Assembly: GCF_049994355.1 (NCBI RefSeq)
Contig: NZ_CP188257.1
Location: 3,596,001-3,660,000 of the forward strand
Length of the DNA: 64,000 bases
From: Angustibacter sp049994355
Lineage (GTDB): Bacteria > Actinomycetota > Actinomycetes > Actinomycetales > Angustibacteraceae
Reading direction: 5' to 3'
The first letter of the stretch is position 1. Each line of letters opens with the position of its first letter. Below the pieces are notes generated by a model, which saw nothing but the letters and a program-made list of their open reading frames with translations, was not told the DNA's origin and ran no database searches. The position numbers were made by a program, and so were the translations under genes. Shown piece by piece: positions 24,636-34,629 of the stretch.

Positions 24636-25540
24636 GCCGCCACCTCCTCTTCGCTGACCACGTGCCGGAACAGCTCGGTCAGAGACGGACGTCGTCGGCT
24701 GAACTCGCGCACCGGGCCGGTGGCCAGCGCGGCTCGCAGCACGACCTGGTCGTCCACCTCGGGCCCGATCTCGAGCACCGTGCGACCCTCCTCGACGCCT
24801 TGCTCGGTGACCCCCGCCAGCCCTGCGGCCCAACCGGGCCGGGCCGAGGGTGCGTCGACCACCAGGTAGGCCGGACCGCCGGCGCGCAGGTCGTCCACCG
24901 TGCCCTCGGCCACCAGCCGACCCTGGCGGATGATCGCGACCCGGTCGCAGAGCCGCTGCACCAGGTCGAGCTGGTGGCTGGAGAAGATCACCGGGACGCC
25001 GCGGGCACAGGCGTCACGAAGCACCTGGCTCATCACGTCCACGGCCAGCGGGTCGAGGCCGGAGAACGGCTCGTCGAGCACCAGCAGCTGTGGGTCGTGC
25101 ACCAGCGCGGCGGCCAGCTGCACCCGCTGCTGGTTGCCGAGGCTGAGCTTCTGCACCTCGTCGTCCACCCGGTCGGCGACGCCGAGACGTTCGGTCCACT
25201 CCTGGACCGCCCGGCGCGCCTGGGATGGTGAGAGCCCGTGCAGGCGGCTCAGGTAGACCAGCTGCTCGCCGACCTTCATTCGCGGGTAGAGCCCTCGCTC
25301 CTCGGGCATGTAGCCGATGCGGCGGCGGTCGGCGGCCGTGATCGCACCGCCCTGCCAGCGCACCTGACCGCTGTCGGACGCCAGGACGCCCAGGACGATC
25401 CGCATCGCGGTGCTCTTGCCGGCACCGTTGCTGCCCACGAAGCCGAGCAGCTCGCCGGCCCGCAGGTTCAACGAGAGGTGGTCCAGCGCCACCACCGTGT
25501 CGTAGCGCTTGCAGATGTCGTCCAGCTCGAGCTCTGCCAC
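24632..25540 (-). CDS. ABC transporter ATP-binding protein (NatA-like)
   Basis: A 302-residue ATPase with Walker A GSNGAGKST (about residue 36), signature LSLGNQQRVQLAAAL (a degenerate LSGGQ), Walker B LLVLDEPFSGLDP and the switch histidine SSHQLD. A C-terminal regulatory extension of ~85 residues follows, as in NatA/DrrA-type exporters. GTG start. It drives the permease encoded immediately downstream. Confidence 0.93.
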   Translation of the reverse strand: MAELELDDICKRYDTVVALDHLSLNLRAGELLGFVGSNGAGKSTAMRIVLGVLASDSGQVRWQGGAITAADRRRIGYMPEERGLYPRMKVGEQLVYLSRLHGLSPSQARRAVQEWTERLGVADRVDDEVQKLSLGNQQRVQLAAALVHDPQLLVLDEPFSGLDPLAVDVMSQVLRDACARGVPVIFSSHQLDLVQRLCDRVAIIRQGRLVAEGTVDDLRAGGPAYLVVDAPSARPGWAAGLAGVTEQGVEEGRTVLEIGPEVDDQVVLRAALATGPVREFSRRRPSLTELFRHVVSEEEVAA

Positions 25541-25607
25541 CGGTCCGCCTCTCCCGGCCCGCGCGCGGTCGGCGGGTCCAGCCCTCGACCCTAGCGAGCG
25601 CCGGCGG

Positions 25608-26114
25608 TCAGCCCTCGCGCAACGCCGGACGGCCCGGCTGCTCGCCGCCGCGCGCGTCCAGGTAGCTCTGCTTGGGCACCATCACCTTGCGCCGGAAGAT
25701 GCACACCAGCGTGCCGTCCTGCTTGTAGCCCTTGGTCTCGACGTGCACGACGCCGCGGTCGTCCTTGCTCTGGCTCTCGCGCTTGCCGAGCACCGTCGTC
25801 TCGCCATAGATCGTGTCGCCGTGGAAGGTCGGCGCGACATGCCGCAGCGACTCGATCTCGAGGTTGGCGATCGCCTTGCCGCTGACGTCGGGCACCGACA
25901 TGCCCAGCAGGATCGAGTAGACGTAGTTGCCGACGACGACGTTCCGGCCGAAGTCGGTGGTCTGCTCCGCGTAGTTCGCGTCCAGATGCAGCGGGTGGTG
26001 GTTCATCGTCAGCAGGCAGAACAGGTGGTCGTCGTACTCGGTGACCGTCTTGCCGGGCCAGTGCTTGTACACGGCGCCGACCTCGAACTCCTCGTAGCTG
26101 CGACCGAACTGCAT
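25608..26114 (-). CDS. MaoC family (R)-hydratase/dehydratase-like protein
   Basis: A 168-residue hot-dog fold protein. The hydratase-2 region reads LTMNHHPLHLDANYA (about residues 35-49), with the catalytic histidine kept but the usual DxNP aspartate replaced by asparagine, as in some mesaconyl-CoA-hydratase-like members. Likely acts on an enoyl-CoA or acyl-CoA substrate. ATG start. No obvious pathway partner is adjacent; the gene stands alone between the ABC exporter and the GGDEF gene. Confidence 0.85.
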   Translation of the reverse strand: MQFGRSYEEFEVGAVYKHWPGKTVTEYDDHLFCLLTMNHHPLHLDANYAEQTTDFGRNVVVGNYVYSILLGMSVPDVSGKAIANLEIESLRHVAPTFHGDTIYGETTVLGKRESQSKDDRGVVHVETKGYKQDGTLVCIFRRKVMVPKQSYLDARGGEQPGRPALREG

Positions 26115-26251
26115 GAGGCTCGTCTCCTTCGCGCGGGGCGGACGGCGACCATGCTGCCGGACGGCACCGACCGCGGGAACCTCAGCCCGACGTGCCCTTG
26201 CTCACTCGGGGCTCGGCGTCGGTCCGGCAGTGCAGGCCCGACGTCGCATCC

Positions 26252-26299
26252 GTGGTTGCAGCCAGCTGGGGGTGATCGCCCCCACCCGAGTGCAACCAC
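26252..26299. terminator. Long two-part stem-loop in the gap upstream of the MaoC gene
   Basis: Outer stem GTGGTTGCA (26252-26260) / TGCAACCAC (26291-26299) and inner stem TGGGGG (26267-26272) / CCCCCA (26279-26284) around TGATCG. The 255-base gap 26115-26369 holds nothing else recognisable. It lies 70 bases past the GGDEF stop, so a terminator for that gene is the simplest reading; an operator for the MaoC gene is also possible. Confidence 0.5.
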
Positions 26300-26369
26300 A
26301 CATGCAACATCGACGATGACAGCCTCCACGTGATGACGGGAGATCGTGCGGCCCGCGACTCGGGACTCG

Positions 26370-27983
26370 CTACAGGGCGAGGCGGTGCGGGCTGGCGAAC
26401 AGCATCAGGTTGCCTCCGGCGGCCTTCGCCGCGGCCAGCCGCTCGTCGGCGACCCGGAACAGGTCGCCCTGGGAACGGATCGTCGCCGACGTGGTCGCGA
26501 CCCCGATCGAGGCGGTCACCGGCGCGGACCCGGCGATCGACGTCCACTCCCGGTCGGCGATCGCCGCGCGCAGCCGGTCCGCCAGCGCCGCTGCCTGGTC
26601 CGTCGAGTGCCCTGGCAGCACGGCGAGGAACTCCTGGCCTCCCACCCGGGCCAGGTAGGAGGGCTCGGCGAGCTCGTCGTCCAGCCGGGCTGCGACCGCG
26701 AACAGCAGGTGGTCGCCGGTCTGGCTGCCGAGCGTCTCGTTGATCTGGGCGAAGCCGTCCAGGTCGATCAGCGCCACCGAGACCGGTCCGCTGGCCGCCG
26801 CGATCACGCTCGGCAGGGTCGCCTCGAGCTGGCGCCGGTTGGCCAGCCCGGTCAACGAGTCCCGGGACGACGGCTCGCGGAGCTGGTGAGGGGGTTCGTG
26901 CCGCTCGGCCGGACGTCCCAGGTCCGCGAGCGTGTTCAGCCTCGCCAGCGCCTCGCGGTCTCGCACCTGCATCATCTCGCCGACGAAGGCGAGGTGCTGC
27001 TCGAAGGCGTCGCGCCACCTGCCTTGGGCGGCGAGAAGCTCCGAGCGCTCGCGCTGGGCCAGCGCCCTGGTGTGCGCCATCGAGTCGTCCCCGGCCAGCT
27101 GCAGGCACAGGTCGAGCACGGTCGCGGCCCGCTCCAGCTGGCCGAGGCGACGGTGCGCCTCGGCGAGCGCGAGCAGCGCGTCGGCGGCGCCCTGCGCGCG
27201 GGTGGTGCTGCGCGGCGGGGTGAGGCTGAACGGGGTGATCAGCTCGACCACGGCCTCGGCCCGGTCGGTGGCCAGGTAGATGCGCCCCAGCGTGTCCAGC
27301 ACGCCGGGCCGCAGGACCACCCCCCTGGCCTCGGCGACCGCTACCAGGTGGACGCCGACCTCGCTGGCCCGGTCGAGGTCGTCCGCCAACAGGGCGCTGA
27401 AGGCCAGGTTGTTGAGCACCTGGACGTAGAGGGCCCAACTGCCGTGCAATCGCGCGGTACGGGCCGCCATGTCGAGCTGCTCGCCGGCCAGGTCGAAGCA
27501 ATGAGCGCTGGCCAGCGCGACACCGAGGGTCAGGTGATGGCTTGCTGCCACCTCGGGCGGCTCCTGGCCGTCCAGCAGCTCCACGCCCAGCAGGCCGTGC
27601 TCGATGGCCCGCAGCCCGTCGCCCAGGTCGTTGAAGAACGGGCTGAGCTGGTAGTGGCAGCGAGCCTGAAGGTACTGCTCGTCGTGCGCCTCCGCCCAGC
27701 GGCTCACCCCGCGCACGATCCGAGCGCCGGCCGCGATCCGGCCGCTGCGGGACAGCACGTTCGCGCGCAGCAGCTGGGCGCGGTGCCGAGCGACGTCGTC
27801 CCCAAGCAGTACCGCCTGGTGCTCGGCCTCGAGTGCCCGTTCGTGGGCCTCCGGCGGAGGCTGGAAGGACGTCATCTCGAGGGCGAGCAGCTCGTGGCGC
27901 AGCACGTCGCCGCTGTCCGGCGCGACGCCCAGGGGCTTCGGATGCCGGCCCGCTCCGGGCTCGGACGACGACGCTGACGACAT
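26370..27983 (-). CDS. TPR-repeat protein with degenerate GGDEF domain
   Basis: About 537 residues. Residues about 20-350 are helical repeats of TPR type (many A/L-rich pairs), followed by a GGDEF domain (about 370-535) with DSLTGLANRRQLE at its start and DLDGFAQINETLG. The signature reads VGGQEF (about 444), so the third position, normally D or E and metal-binding, is Gln. Diguanylate cyclase activity may be lost, leaving GTP or protein binding. No membrane segment. ATG 27983 is the start used; a palindrome ATCGGCCGAT (27993-28002) lies just upstream. Confidence 0.85.
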   Translation of the reverse strand: MSSASSSEPGAGRHPKPLGVAPDSGDVLRHELLALEMTSFQPPPEAHERALEAEHQAVLLGDDVARHRAQLLRANVLSRSGRIAAGARIVRGVSRWAEAHDEQYLQARCHYQLSPFFNDLGDGLRAIEHGLLGVELLDGQEPPEVAASHHLTLGVALASAHCFDLAGEQLDMAARTARLHGSWALYVQVLNNLAFSALLADDLDRASEVGVHLVAVAEARGVVLRPGVLDTLGRIYLATDRAEAVVELITPFSLTPPRSTTRAQGAADALLALAEAHRRLGQLERAATVLDLCLQLAGDDSMAHTRALAQRERSELLAAQGRWRDAFEQHLAFVGEMMQVRDREALARLNTLADLGRPAERHEPPHQLREPSSRDSLTGLANRRQLEATLPSVIAAASGPVSVALIDLDGFAQINETLGSQTGDHLLFAVAARLDDELAEPSYLARVGGQEFLAVLPGHSTDQAAALADRLRAAIADREWTSIAGSAPVTASIGVATTSATIRSQGDLFRVADERLAAAKAAGGNLMLFASPHRLAL

Positions 27984-28056
27984 GCCTACCAAATCGGCCG
28001 ATCACGTTGCCGTCTTGAGGGACGACAGCTGACGACCTGGTCACGTCTGGTCACAT

Positions 28057-29424
28057 CTAGGGGACCAGCTTGCCCGGGTTCAGGATCCCCAGCGGATCCA
28101 GCGCGTTCTTGATCCGGCGGGTCACCTCGACGACGTCCGGCCCCAGCTGTGCTGCTAGGAACGGCGCCTTGACCACCCCGACGCCGTGCTCGCCGGTGAG
28201 CGTGCCGCCGAGCGAGAGCGCGAGCGCGACGATCGCCGCGAAAGCCGCGTCGGCGCGGGCCACGGCGTCCGGGTCCGCCGGGTCGAACGTGATCAGGGGG
28301 TGCAGGTTGCCGTCGCCTGCGTGACCGACGGTGGCGATCGTCGTCCGGTACTGCTCGGCCACCTGCTCGACGCCCACCACGAGCTCGGCGATCCGCGGGA
28401 TCGGCACCCCGACGTCCTCGATCAGCGTCGTGCCCAGCTCGAAGAACGCCGGGAACGCCTCCCGGCGAGCCTGCATGAACATCTCGCCCTCGTCCGGGTC
28501 GTCGGTCACCGCGACGTACGTCGCACCCTCGGCCCGGCAGATCTCCTCGATGGCCGCCATCTCGGCCGCGCTCGCGGCGCCGGCGTCGCATTGGGCCAGC
28601 AGCGTCGCGCCGGCATCGACGTCCAGCCCGCGCGGCTTGTAGGCCTCGACCGCGCGGACGGTCGTGCGGTCCATCAGCTCCAGCCCCGCCGGGCGCCAGG
28701 CGGCCACGATCGCGCTGACGGCCCGCCCGGCCTGCTCGACCTCGGCGAAGGTGGCCACCATCGTGGTGAACGGTGCGGGTGCCGGGCGTAGCCGCAGGGT
28801 GGCCCGGGTGATCACCCCGAGGGTGCCCTCGGAGCCGACGAACAGCCGTTTGAGGTCGTAGCCGGCGACGTCCTTGATCGTCCGGCCGCCCAGGCGCAGC
28901 AGCGTGCCGTCGGCCAGCACCACGTCGCAGCCGAGCACGTAGTCCGTGGTCACGCCGTACTTGACGCAGCAGAGCCCACCGGCGTTGGTGGCCAGGTTCC
29001 CGCCGATCGAGCAGAACTCGAAGGACGACGGGTCCGGCGGGTACCACAGCCCGCGCTCGCTGGCAGCCCGCTTGAGGTCCCCGTTCAGGACGCCGGCGCC
29101 GACCACCGCGAGCATCGCCGGGGCGTCGATCTCGATGTCCCGCAACGCATCCAAGGACAGCAGCAGGCAGCCGTCGGTCGCGCTGGCACCGCCGGACAGG
29201 CCGCTGCCGGCGCCACGCGGGACGACGGGCACCCGGAACCGGCTGGCCACCCGCAGCGTCTCCTGGACGTCGTCGGTGCACGTGGCCCGGACCAGGGCCA
29301 ACGGCCACCCCGGTTGCACGGTGTCGGCGCGGTCCCTGCGGTAGGCGTCCACGACGTCCCGGTCGGTCACGACCGCGCCGGCAGGCAGCAACGCCGCGAG
29401 CTGGTCCAGGACGTCGTCAGCCAC
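28057..29424 (-). CDS. FAD-linked oxidase (GlcD/D-lactate dehydrogenase family)
   Basis: A 455-residue flavoprotein. The PCMH FAD-binding domain shows PVVPRGAGSGLSGGA (about residues 69-83) and GGNLATNAGG; the C-terminal domain has AGDGNLHPLI and GEHGVG, the usual metal/substrate motifs of glycolate oxidase subunit D and D-lactate dehydrogenases. It oxidises a 2-hydroxy acid, exact substrate unknown. No GlcE/GlcF partners are present, so it may work alone. It lies 18 bases downstream of pruA on the same strand. Confidence 0.92.
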   Translation of the reverse strand: MADDVLDQLAALLPAGAVVTDRDVVDAYRRDRADTVQPGWPLALVRATCTDDVQETLRVASRFRVPVVPRGAGSGLSGGASATDGCLLLSLDALRDIEIDAPAMLAVVGAGVLNGDLKRAASERGLWYPPDPSSFEFCSIGGNLATNAGGLCCVKYGVTTDYVLGCDVVLADGTLLRLGGRTIKDVAGYDLKRLFVGSEGTLGVITRATLRLRPAPAPFTTMVATFAEVEQAGRAVSAIVAAWRPAGLELMDRTTVRAVEAYKPRGLDVDAGATLLAQCDAGAASAAEMAAIEEICRAEGATYVAVTDDPDEGEMFMQARREAFPAFFELGTTLIEDVGVPIPRIAELVVGVEQVAEQYRTTIATVGHAGDGNLHPLITFDPADPDAVARADAAFAAIVALALSLGGTLTGEHGVGVVKAPFLAAQLGPDVVEVTRRIKNALDPLGILNPGKLVP

Positions 29425-29442
29425 CTGCCCAACCTATGCGGC

Positions 29443-31071
<1,629 letters not shown>

Positions 31072-31148
31072 GATGGGTGCTCCTCGGCGGTCTCGTCGTT
31101 GAGGGTTGGCCTCAGCACCCAGCATGTCACGGCCCCGCGGAGCAGGTT

Positions 31149-31649
31149 CTAGGCGTCGTCCCGAGCCAGCGCCAGGACGTCGTCCAGCTCGCTGACGTCG
31201 TACCAGAGCAGCTCGTGGCCGGCGGCCTGGTCCACGGTGAACTGGGCGTCGTCGTCCCCGTCGTCCGCCGCCGCCAGCGCGCGGACCGCCTGCGACACAT
31301 CGGTTCGGGCCTCGGCGCCGTCCACGTGGACGCTGGCCACCCACCCGCGGTCGACGGCCGCCGTCACGACCACCGACGAACGGTAGCTGCCACCGGTGGA
31401 CACCGCGGAGTCCGGGACGTCGGCCGCGACGACCACCCGACGGCGCGCCTGACCGTCGTCGTCCGCCAGCAGGCGCAGCGACGCGTGCGCGGCCTCGTCC
31501 CCGGCGGCGTACTCGAGCTCGTCGGCGTCGCCGTCGGCGTACCACTCGCGCAGCTCGCCGGTCACCGCGTGCGCCGGCAGGGGCGGCTGGAACCCGTTGT
31601 CGCGCAACGCGGACAGCGAGCCCAACGTGGCTGGCAGGTAGACCCTCAT
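31149..31649 (-). CDS. Conserved actinobacterial hypothetical protein (DUF6912-like)
   Basis: A 166-residue acidic protein beginning MRVYLPATLGSLSALRDNG, a start I recognise from a family of uncharacterised actinobacterial proteins. It has no membrane segment or motif. It is the third gene of a coupled series: the stop of the patatin gene overlaps its start (TGATG, or GTG at 31652). Cotranscription with a patatin lipase and an acyltransferase hints at lipid metabolism, but the family has no known function. Confidence 0.72.
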   Translation of the reverse strand: MRVYLPATLGSLSALRDNGFQPPLPAHAVTGELREWYADGDADELEYAAGDEAAHASLRLLADDDGQARRRVVVAADVPDSAVSTGGSYRSSVVVTAAVDRGWVASVHVDGAEARTDVSQAVRALAAADDGDDDAQFTVDQAAGHELLWYDVSELDDVLALARDDA

Positions 31650-32722
31650 CACTCCCCCACCGCTCGGTGCGGCAGCTGGGCGGGGGCCTGCTCCGAGGTC
31701 GTCTCGACGTCCAGGTCCGGCTCGGACCCGACCGCCTCGCCGGCGATGCTCACCCGCTGCGGCAGCATGTCCAGCGGCTCGGGGTCGTGCAGCGCGATCG
31801 CCGACGTGCGCAGCGAGGTCTCCAGGACCTCACGCCGCCGGCCGACGTCCATCAGGTTGCCACCGATGGCGGTCAGGTCCTCCGGCCCCGGGCCGAGCAC
31901 GGTGACGTCGGTGCCGCCGGCGTGCACCTTGGCGACCTCGCGCAGGCAGCGCCTGGTCACCCTCACCCGCCACTGCCGCTCCAGCCGGGTGCCGAGCGCC
32001 TCGGGCGAGTCGAGCAGGAAGCTCACGGACGGCGCGATCACCCAGACCTCGTCCAGCCCGGACCCGGCGAGCAGGTCGACGCTGGTCGACGAGCAGGCGC
32101 CGCCGTCCACGTAGCGGTTCGTGCCGATCCGGACCGGGCTGTACCAGCCGGGGATGGCGCAGGAGGCCATCACCGCGTCCGCGAGGTCGGCCTCCGGTGC
32201 ACCGGGGCGGCCGAAGGCCACCCGCCGCCCCGTCTCGAAGTCCATGGTGACCACCTGCAGGCCGGAGTGCGGCGCCCAACCGGAAGGGGCCACGTGCCGC
32301 ATCATCGCGCCGACGCTGTCCAATGAACCGCGACCCTCGGGCAGCAGCGCGGAGAGCACGGCGGTGGGCGGCAGCCGGCGCAGGTGGCTGACGTTGCGGG
32401 CCAGCATCCCGGCCGAACCGAGCCCTGGGCGGGGCCGAGGAGGGCGTCCCCCGCCGGTCGCGGTCTCGTAGTCCCAACCGAAGCCGACCAGCGGACCGGT
32501 GCGGAGCTCGTCGCCGACCTGGTGGCTGCGCAGCTCGCGCACGCTGACCCCGCAGGCCAGCAGAGCGCCGACCACCGAGCCGGCGGACGTGCCGACGATC
32601 GCCTCGCACTCGCGCAGGTCCGCACCGAGGTGGCCCTCCAGGGCGCTCAGCGCACCGACCATCCACGCCGCGCCCAGCACGCCCCCGCCGCCGAGCACCA
32701 GGCCACGTCGTGGCGTGCTCAT
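31649..32722 (-). CDS. Patatin-like phospholipase
   Basis: A 357-residue lipid acyl hydrolase. The oxyanion loop GGGGVLGAAW (residues 11-20), nucleophile elbow GTSAGSVVG (about 44-52) and catalytic aspartate in YVDGGACSSTS (about 203) make the Ser-Asp dyad complete. No signal peptide. The ATG overlaps the stop of the acyltransferase gene (ATGA), so the enzyme that makes neutral lipid and the one that can hydrolyse acyl chains are translated together. Confidence 0.9.
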   Translation of the reverse strand: MSTPRRGLVLGGGGVLGAAWMVGALSALEGHLGADLRECEAIVGTSAGSVVGALLACGVSVRELRSHQVGDELRTGPLVGFGWDYETATGGGRPPRPRPGLGSAGMLARNVSHLRRLPPTAVLSALLPEGRGSLDSVGAMMRHVAPSGWAPHSGLQVVTMDFETGRRVAFGRPGAPEADLADAVMASCAIPGWYSPVRIGTNRYVDGGACSSTSVDLLAGSGLDEVWVIAPSVSFLLDSPEALGTRLERQWRVRVTRRCLREVAKVHAGGTDVTVLGPGPEDLTAIGGNLMDVGRRREVLETSLRTSAIALHDPEPLDMLPQRVSIAGEAVGSEPDLDVETTSEQAPAQLPHRAVGE

Positions 32723-34137
32723 CGGGCCGTCTCACGCAGCTCGGCCAGCGCCTCCACCAGGCACTGACCCAGCACCGCGACGTCCGGCATGGCGTTGCGG
32801 TCACCGTTCACGCCGTAGTAGACCCCGCCGTCGTACGAGGTCAGCCCGATGCTCACCGCCTGGCGCTTGGCCAGCGGCATCACCGGGTAGCTGGCCAGCA
32901 TGTGCGCACCCGCGGCGTACAGGGGGTGCTGGGGGCCGGGCACGTTGGTGACCATCAGGTTGAAGACCCGCCGCGAGGCGGCGTTGGCCACCCGCGCGCC
33001 CAGCGAGTGCAGCGTCGGCGGAGCGAACCCAGCGAGGCCCACCAGGCTGTCGGCGCTGACCGCGTCCCCGACCTCGGCCTGAACCCGCATCGAGTAGGCG
33101 ATCTGGTGCAACCGCACGGCCGGGTTCGGCTCACCGACCGGCAGGTCGACCACGAACGCCTTGACCCGGTTGCCGGCCCGCTGGGTCAGCTCGTCCTCGC
33201 CCGCGTGCACGCTGACCGGGACCAGCGCGCGCACCACCGTGGCCGGCACGACCGGTTCACCCCGGGTGAGCAGCCAGGCCCGCAGCGCGCCGGCGACCGT
33301 GGCCAGCACCACGTCGTTGACCGTGAGCTCGCGACTGCCCCGGCGGCTGTGCTTGGCCCGGACCTTGCGGTGGTCCTCGAGCGAGGTGGCCACCATCGCC
33401 CACCGGCGTTGCTCGCTGATGTGCGCGTTCAACGGGCTGGTCGGCGCCGGGCGGGCCGCCGTGCGAGCGGCGGCCGACAGCAGGTGCCCGGCCTGGCCGA
33501 GCACCCGGCCGAGGGTGGCCCGAAGGTCGTGCGCACCGCCCTCGAAGGCCTCGATCGCCGCACCCGGGCTGCGGACCGCGTCGGCCACCGCGGCCACGAC
33601 CAGCTCGACGTCGGTCGGTTCCTTGGCGGGCTTCCAGGTGTCCGCGGTGGGCTCGGGCGTCTTCGGGTCCGCGTCCAGGATGACCTGCGAGATGTCGACC
33701 GCGCTGATCCCGTCGACCATCGCCTGGTGGGTCTTGGTGAGCAGCGCGAAACGGCCCTTCTCCAGCCCCTCGACGAGGTAGACCTCCCACAGCGGACGGG
33801 ACCGGTCGAGCGGGCGGGACTGCACCCGGCCCACGAGCTCGCTGAGCTGCTCGTCCGAACCCGGCCGAGGCAGCGCCGAGCGCCGCACGTGGTACGTGAG
33901 GTCGAACTGCTCGTCGTCGACCCAGACCGGGTTGGCCAGCCGCCCGGGGACGCCGCGCACCCGCTGGCGGTACCGCGGCACGAACGCGATCCGGGCCGCG
34001 ACCAGCCGCAGCAGCCGCTCGTAGTCGAACCCGTCGGCCGGCGGCTCGAAGACCGCGACCGAGCCGACGTGCATCGCCGTCGTCGGATCCTCGAGGTAGA
34101 GGAACGACGCGTCGAGTGCGCTCAACCGGTCCGGCAC
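32719..34137 (-). CDS. Wax ester synthase/diacylglycerol acyltransferase (WS/DGAT) family
   Basis: A 472-residue acyl-CoA-dependent acyltransferase for triacylglycerol or wax ester storage. It starts VPDRLSALDASFLYLEDPTTAMHVGS, the standard family N-terminus. The active site reads THQAMVDG (about residues 133-140) where the family consensus is HHxxxDG; the second histidine, usually the catalytic base, is Gln. C-terminal NVPGP is present. GTG 34137 is chosen because the fold begins there. First gene of the operon with the patatin gene and the small conserved gene. Divergent from the lipoprotein gene by 39 bases. Confidence 0.88.
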   Translation of the reverse strand: MPDRLSALDASFLYLEDPTTAMHVGSVAVFEPPADGFDYERLLRLVAARIAFVPRYRQRVRGVPGRLANPVWVDDEQFDLTYHVRRSALPRPGSDEQLSELVGRVQSRPLDRSRPLWEVYLVEGLEKGRFALLTKTHQAMVDGISAVDISQVILDADPKTPEPTADTWKPAKEPTDVELVVAAVADAVRSPGAAIEAFEGGAHDLRATLGRVLGQAGHLLSAAARTAARPAPTSPLNAHISEQRRWAMVATSLEDHRKVRAKHSRRGSRELTVNDVVLATVAGALRAWLLTRGEPVVPATVVRALVPVSVHAGEDELTQRAGNRVKAFVVDLPVGEPNPAVRLHQIAYSMRVQAEVGDAVSADSLVGLAGFAPPTLHSLGARVANAASRRVFNLMVTNVPGPQHPLYAAGAHMLASYPVMPLAKRQAVSIGLTSYDGGVYYGVNGDRNAMPDVAVLGQCLVEALAELRETAR

Positions 34138-34176
34138 TTGCTCATCCTGCCACCAGCGGCCACTTAGACTGCGCAG

Positions 34177-34629
34177 ATGCTCCGAACCACACGGCATCGT
34201 GCCGTGCCGATGACGCTTGCCCTGCTGCTCCTGTGTGCGGTCGCGGCCTGCGGCAACGCGGACGACGGGGCCCGGCCCGGGCTGTCGCCCAGGCCCAGCT
34301 CGTCCGCTGGCCAGGCGTCGTCCAGCCCGGCCGACTCGGCCACCGCCGGCACCGACGCGGACGCGGACGTGAAGACCCTGCAGATCACCGTGAACGGCAA
34401 GCAGGTCACGCCTGCCCCGGCGCGGGTGAAGATCGCACCGGGGCAGACGTTGCGGCTGGTGGTCACTGCCGACCACGACGACGAGCTGCACGCCCACGGG
34501 TTCGAGGTGGAGAAGGAGGTGACGGCCGGCGTGCCCACCACGGTCGACCTGACCACCGACGAGCCGGGGCTGTACGAGGTGGAGATGCACCATCCCGAGC
34601 TTCGGCTGCTCCAGGTGCAGGTGGGGTGA
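34177..34629 (+). CDS. Lipoprotein with cupredoxin-like, His-rich domain
   Basis: A 150-residue lipoprotein. The signal has lipobox AVAAC with the lipidated cysteine near residue 25; a Ser/Ala/Asp linker follows to about 65. The remaining ~85 residues look like a single cupredoxin-type beta sandwich (VKIAPGQTLRLVVTADHDDELHAHGFEVEKEV and EPGLYEVEMHHPE, given here in pieces). His and acidic residues are arranged as a metal site could be, but the cysteine ligand of blue copper sites is missing. The stop overlaps the next start (GTGA). Confidence 0.8.
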   Translation: MLRTTRHRAVPMTLALLLLCAVAACGNADDGARPGLSPRPSSSAGQASSSPADSATAGTDADADVKTLQITVNGKQVTPAPARVKIAPGQTLRLVVTADHDDELHAHGFEVEKEVTAGVPTTVDLTTDEPGLYEVEMHHPELRLLQVQVG

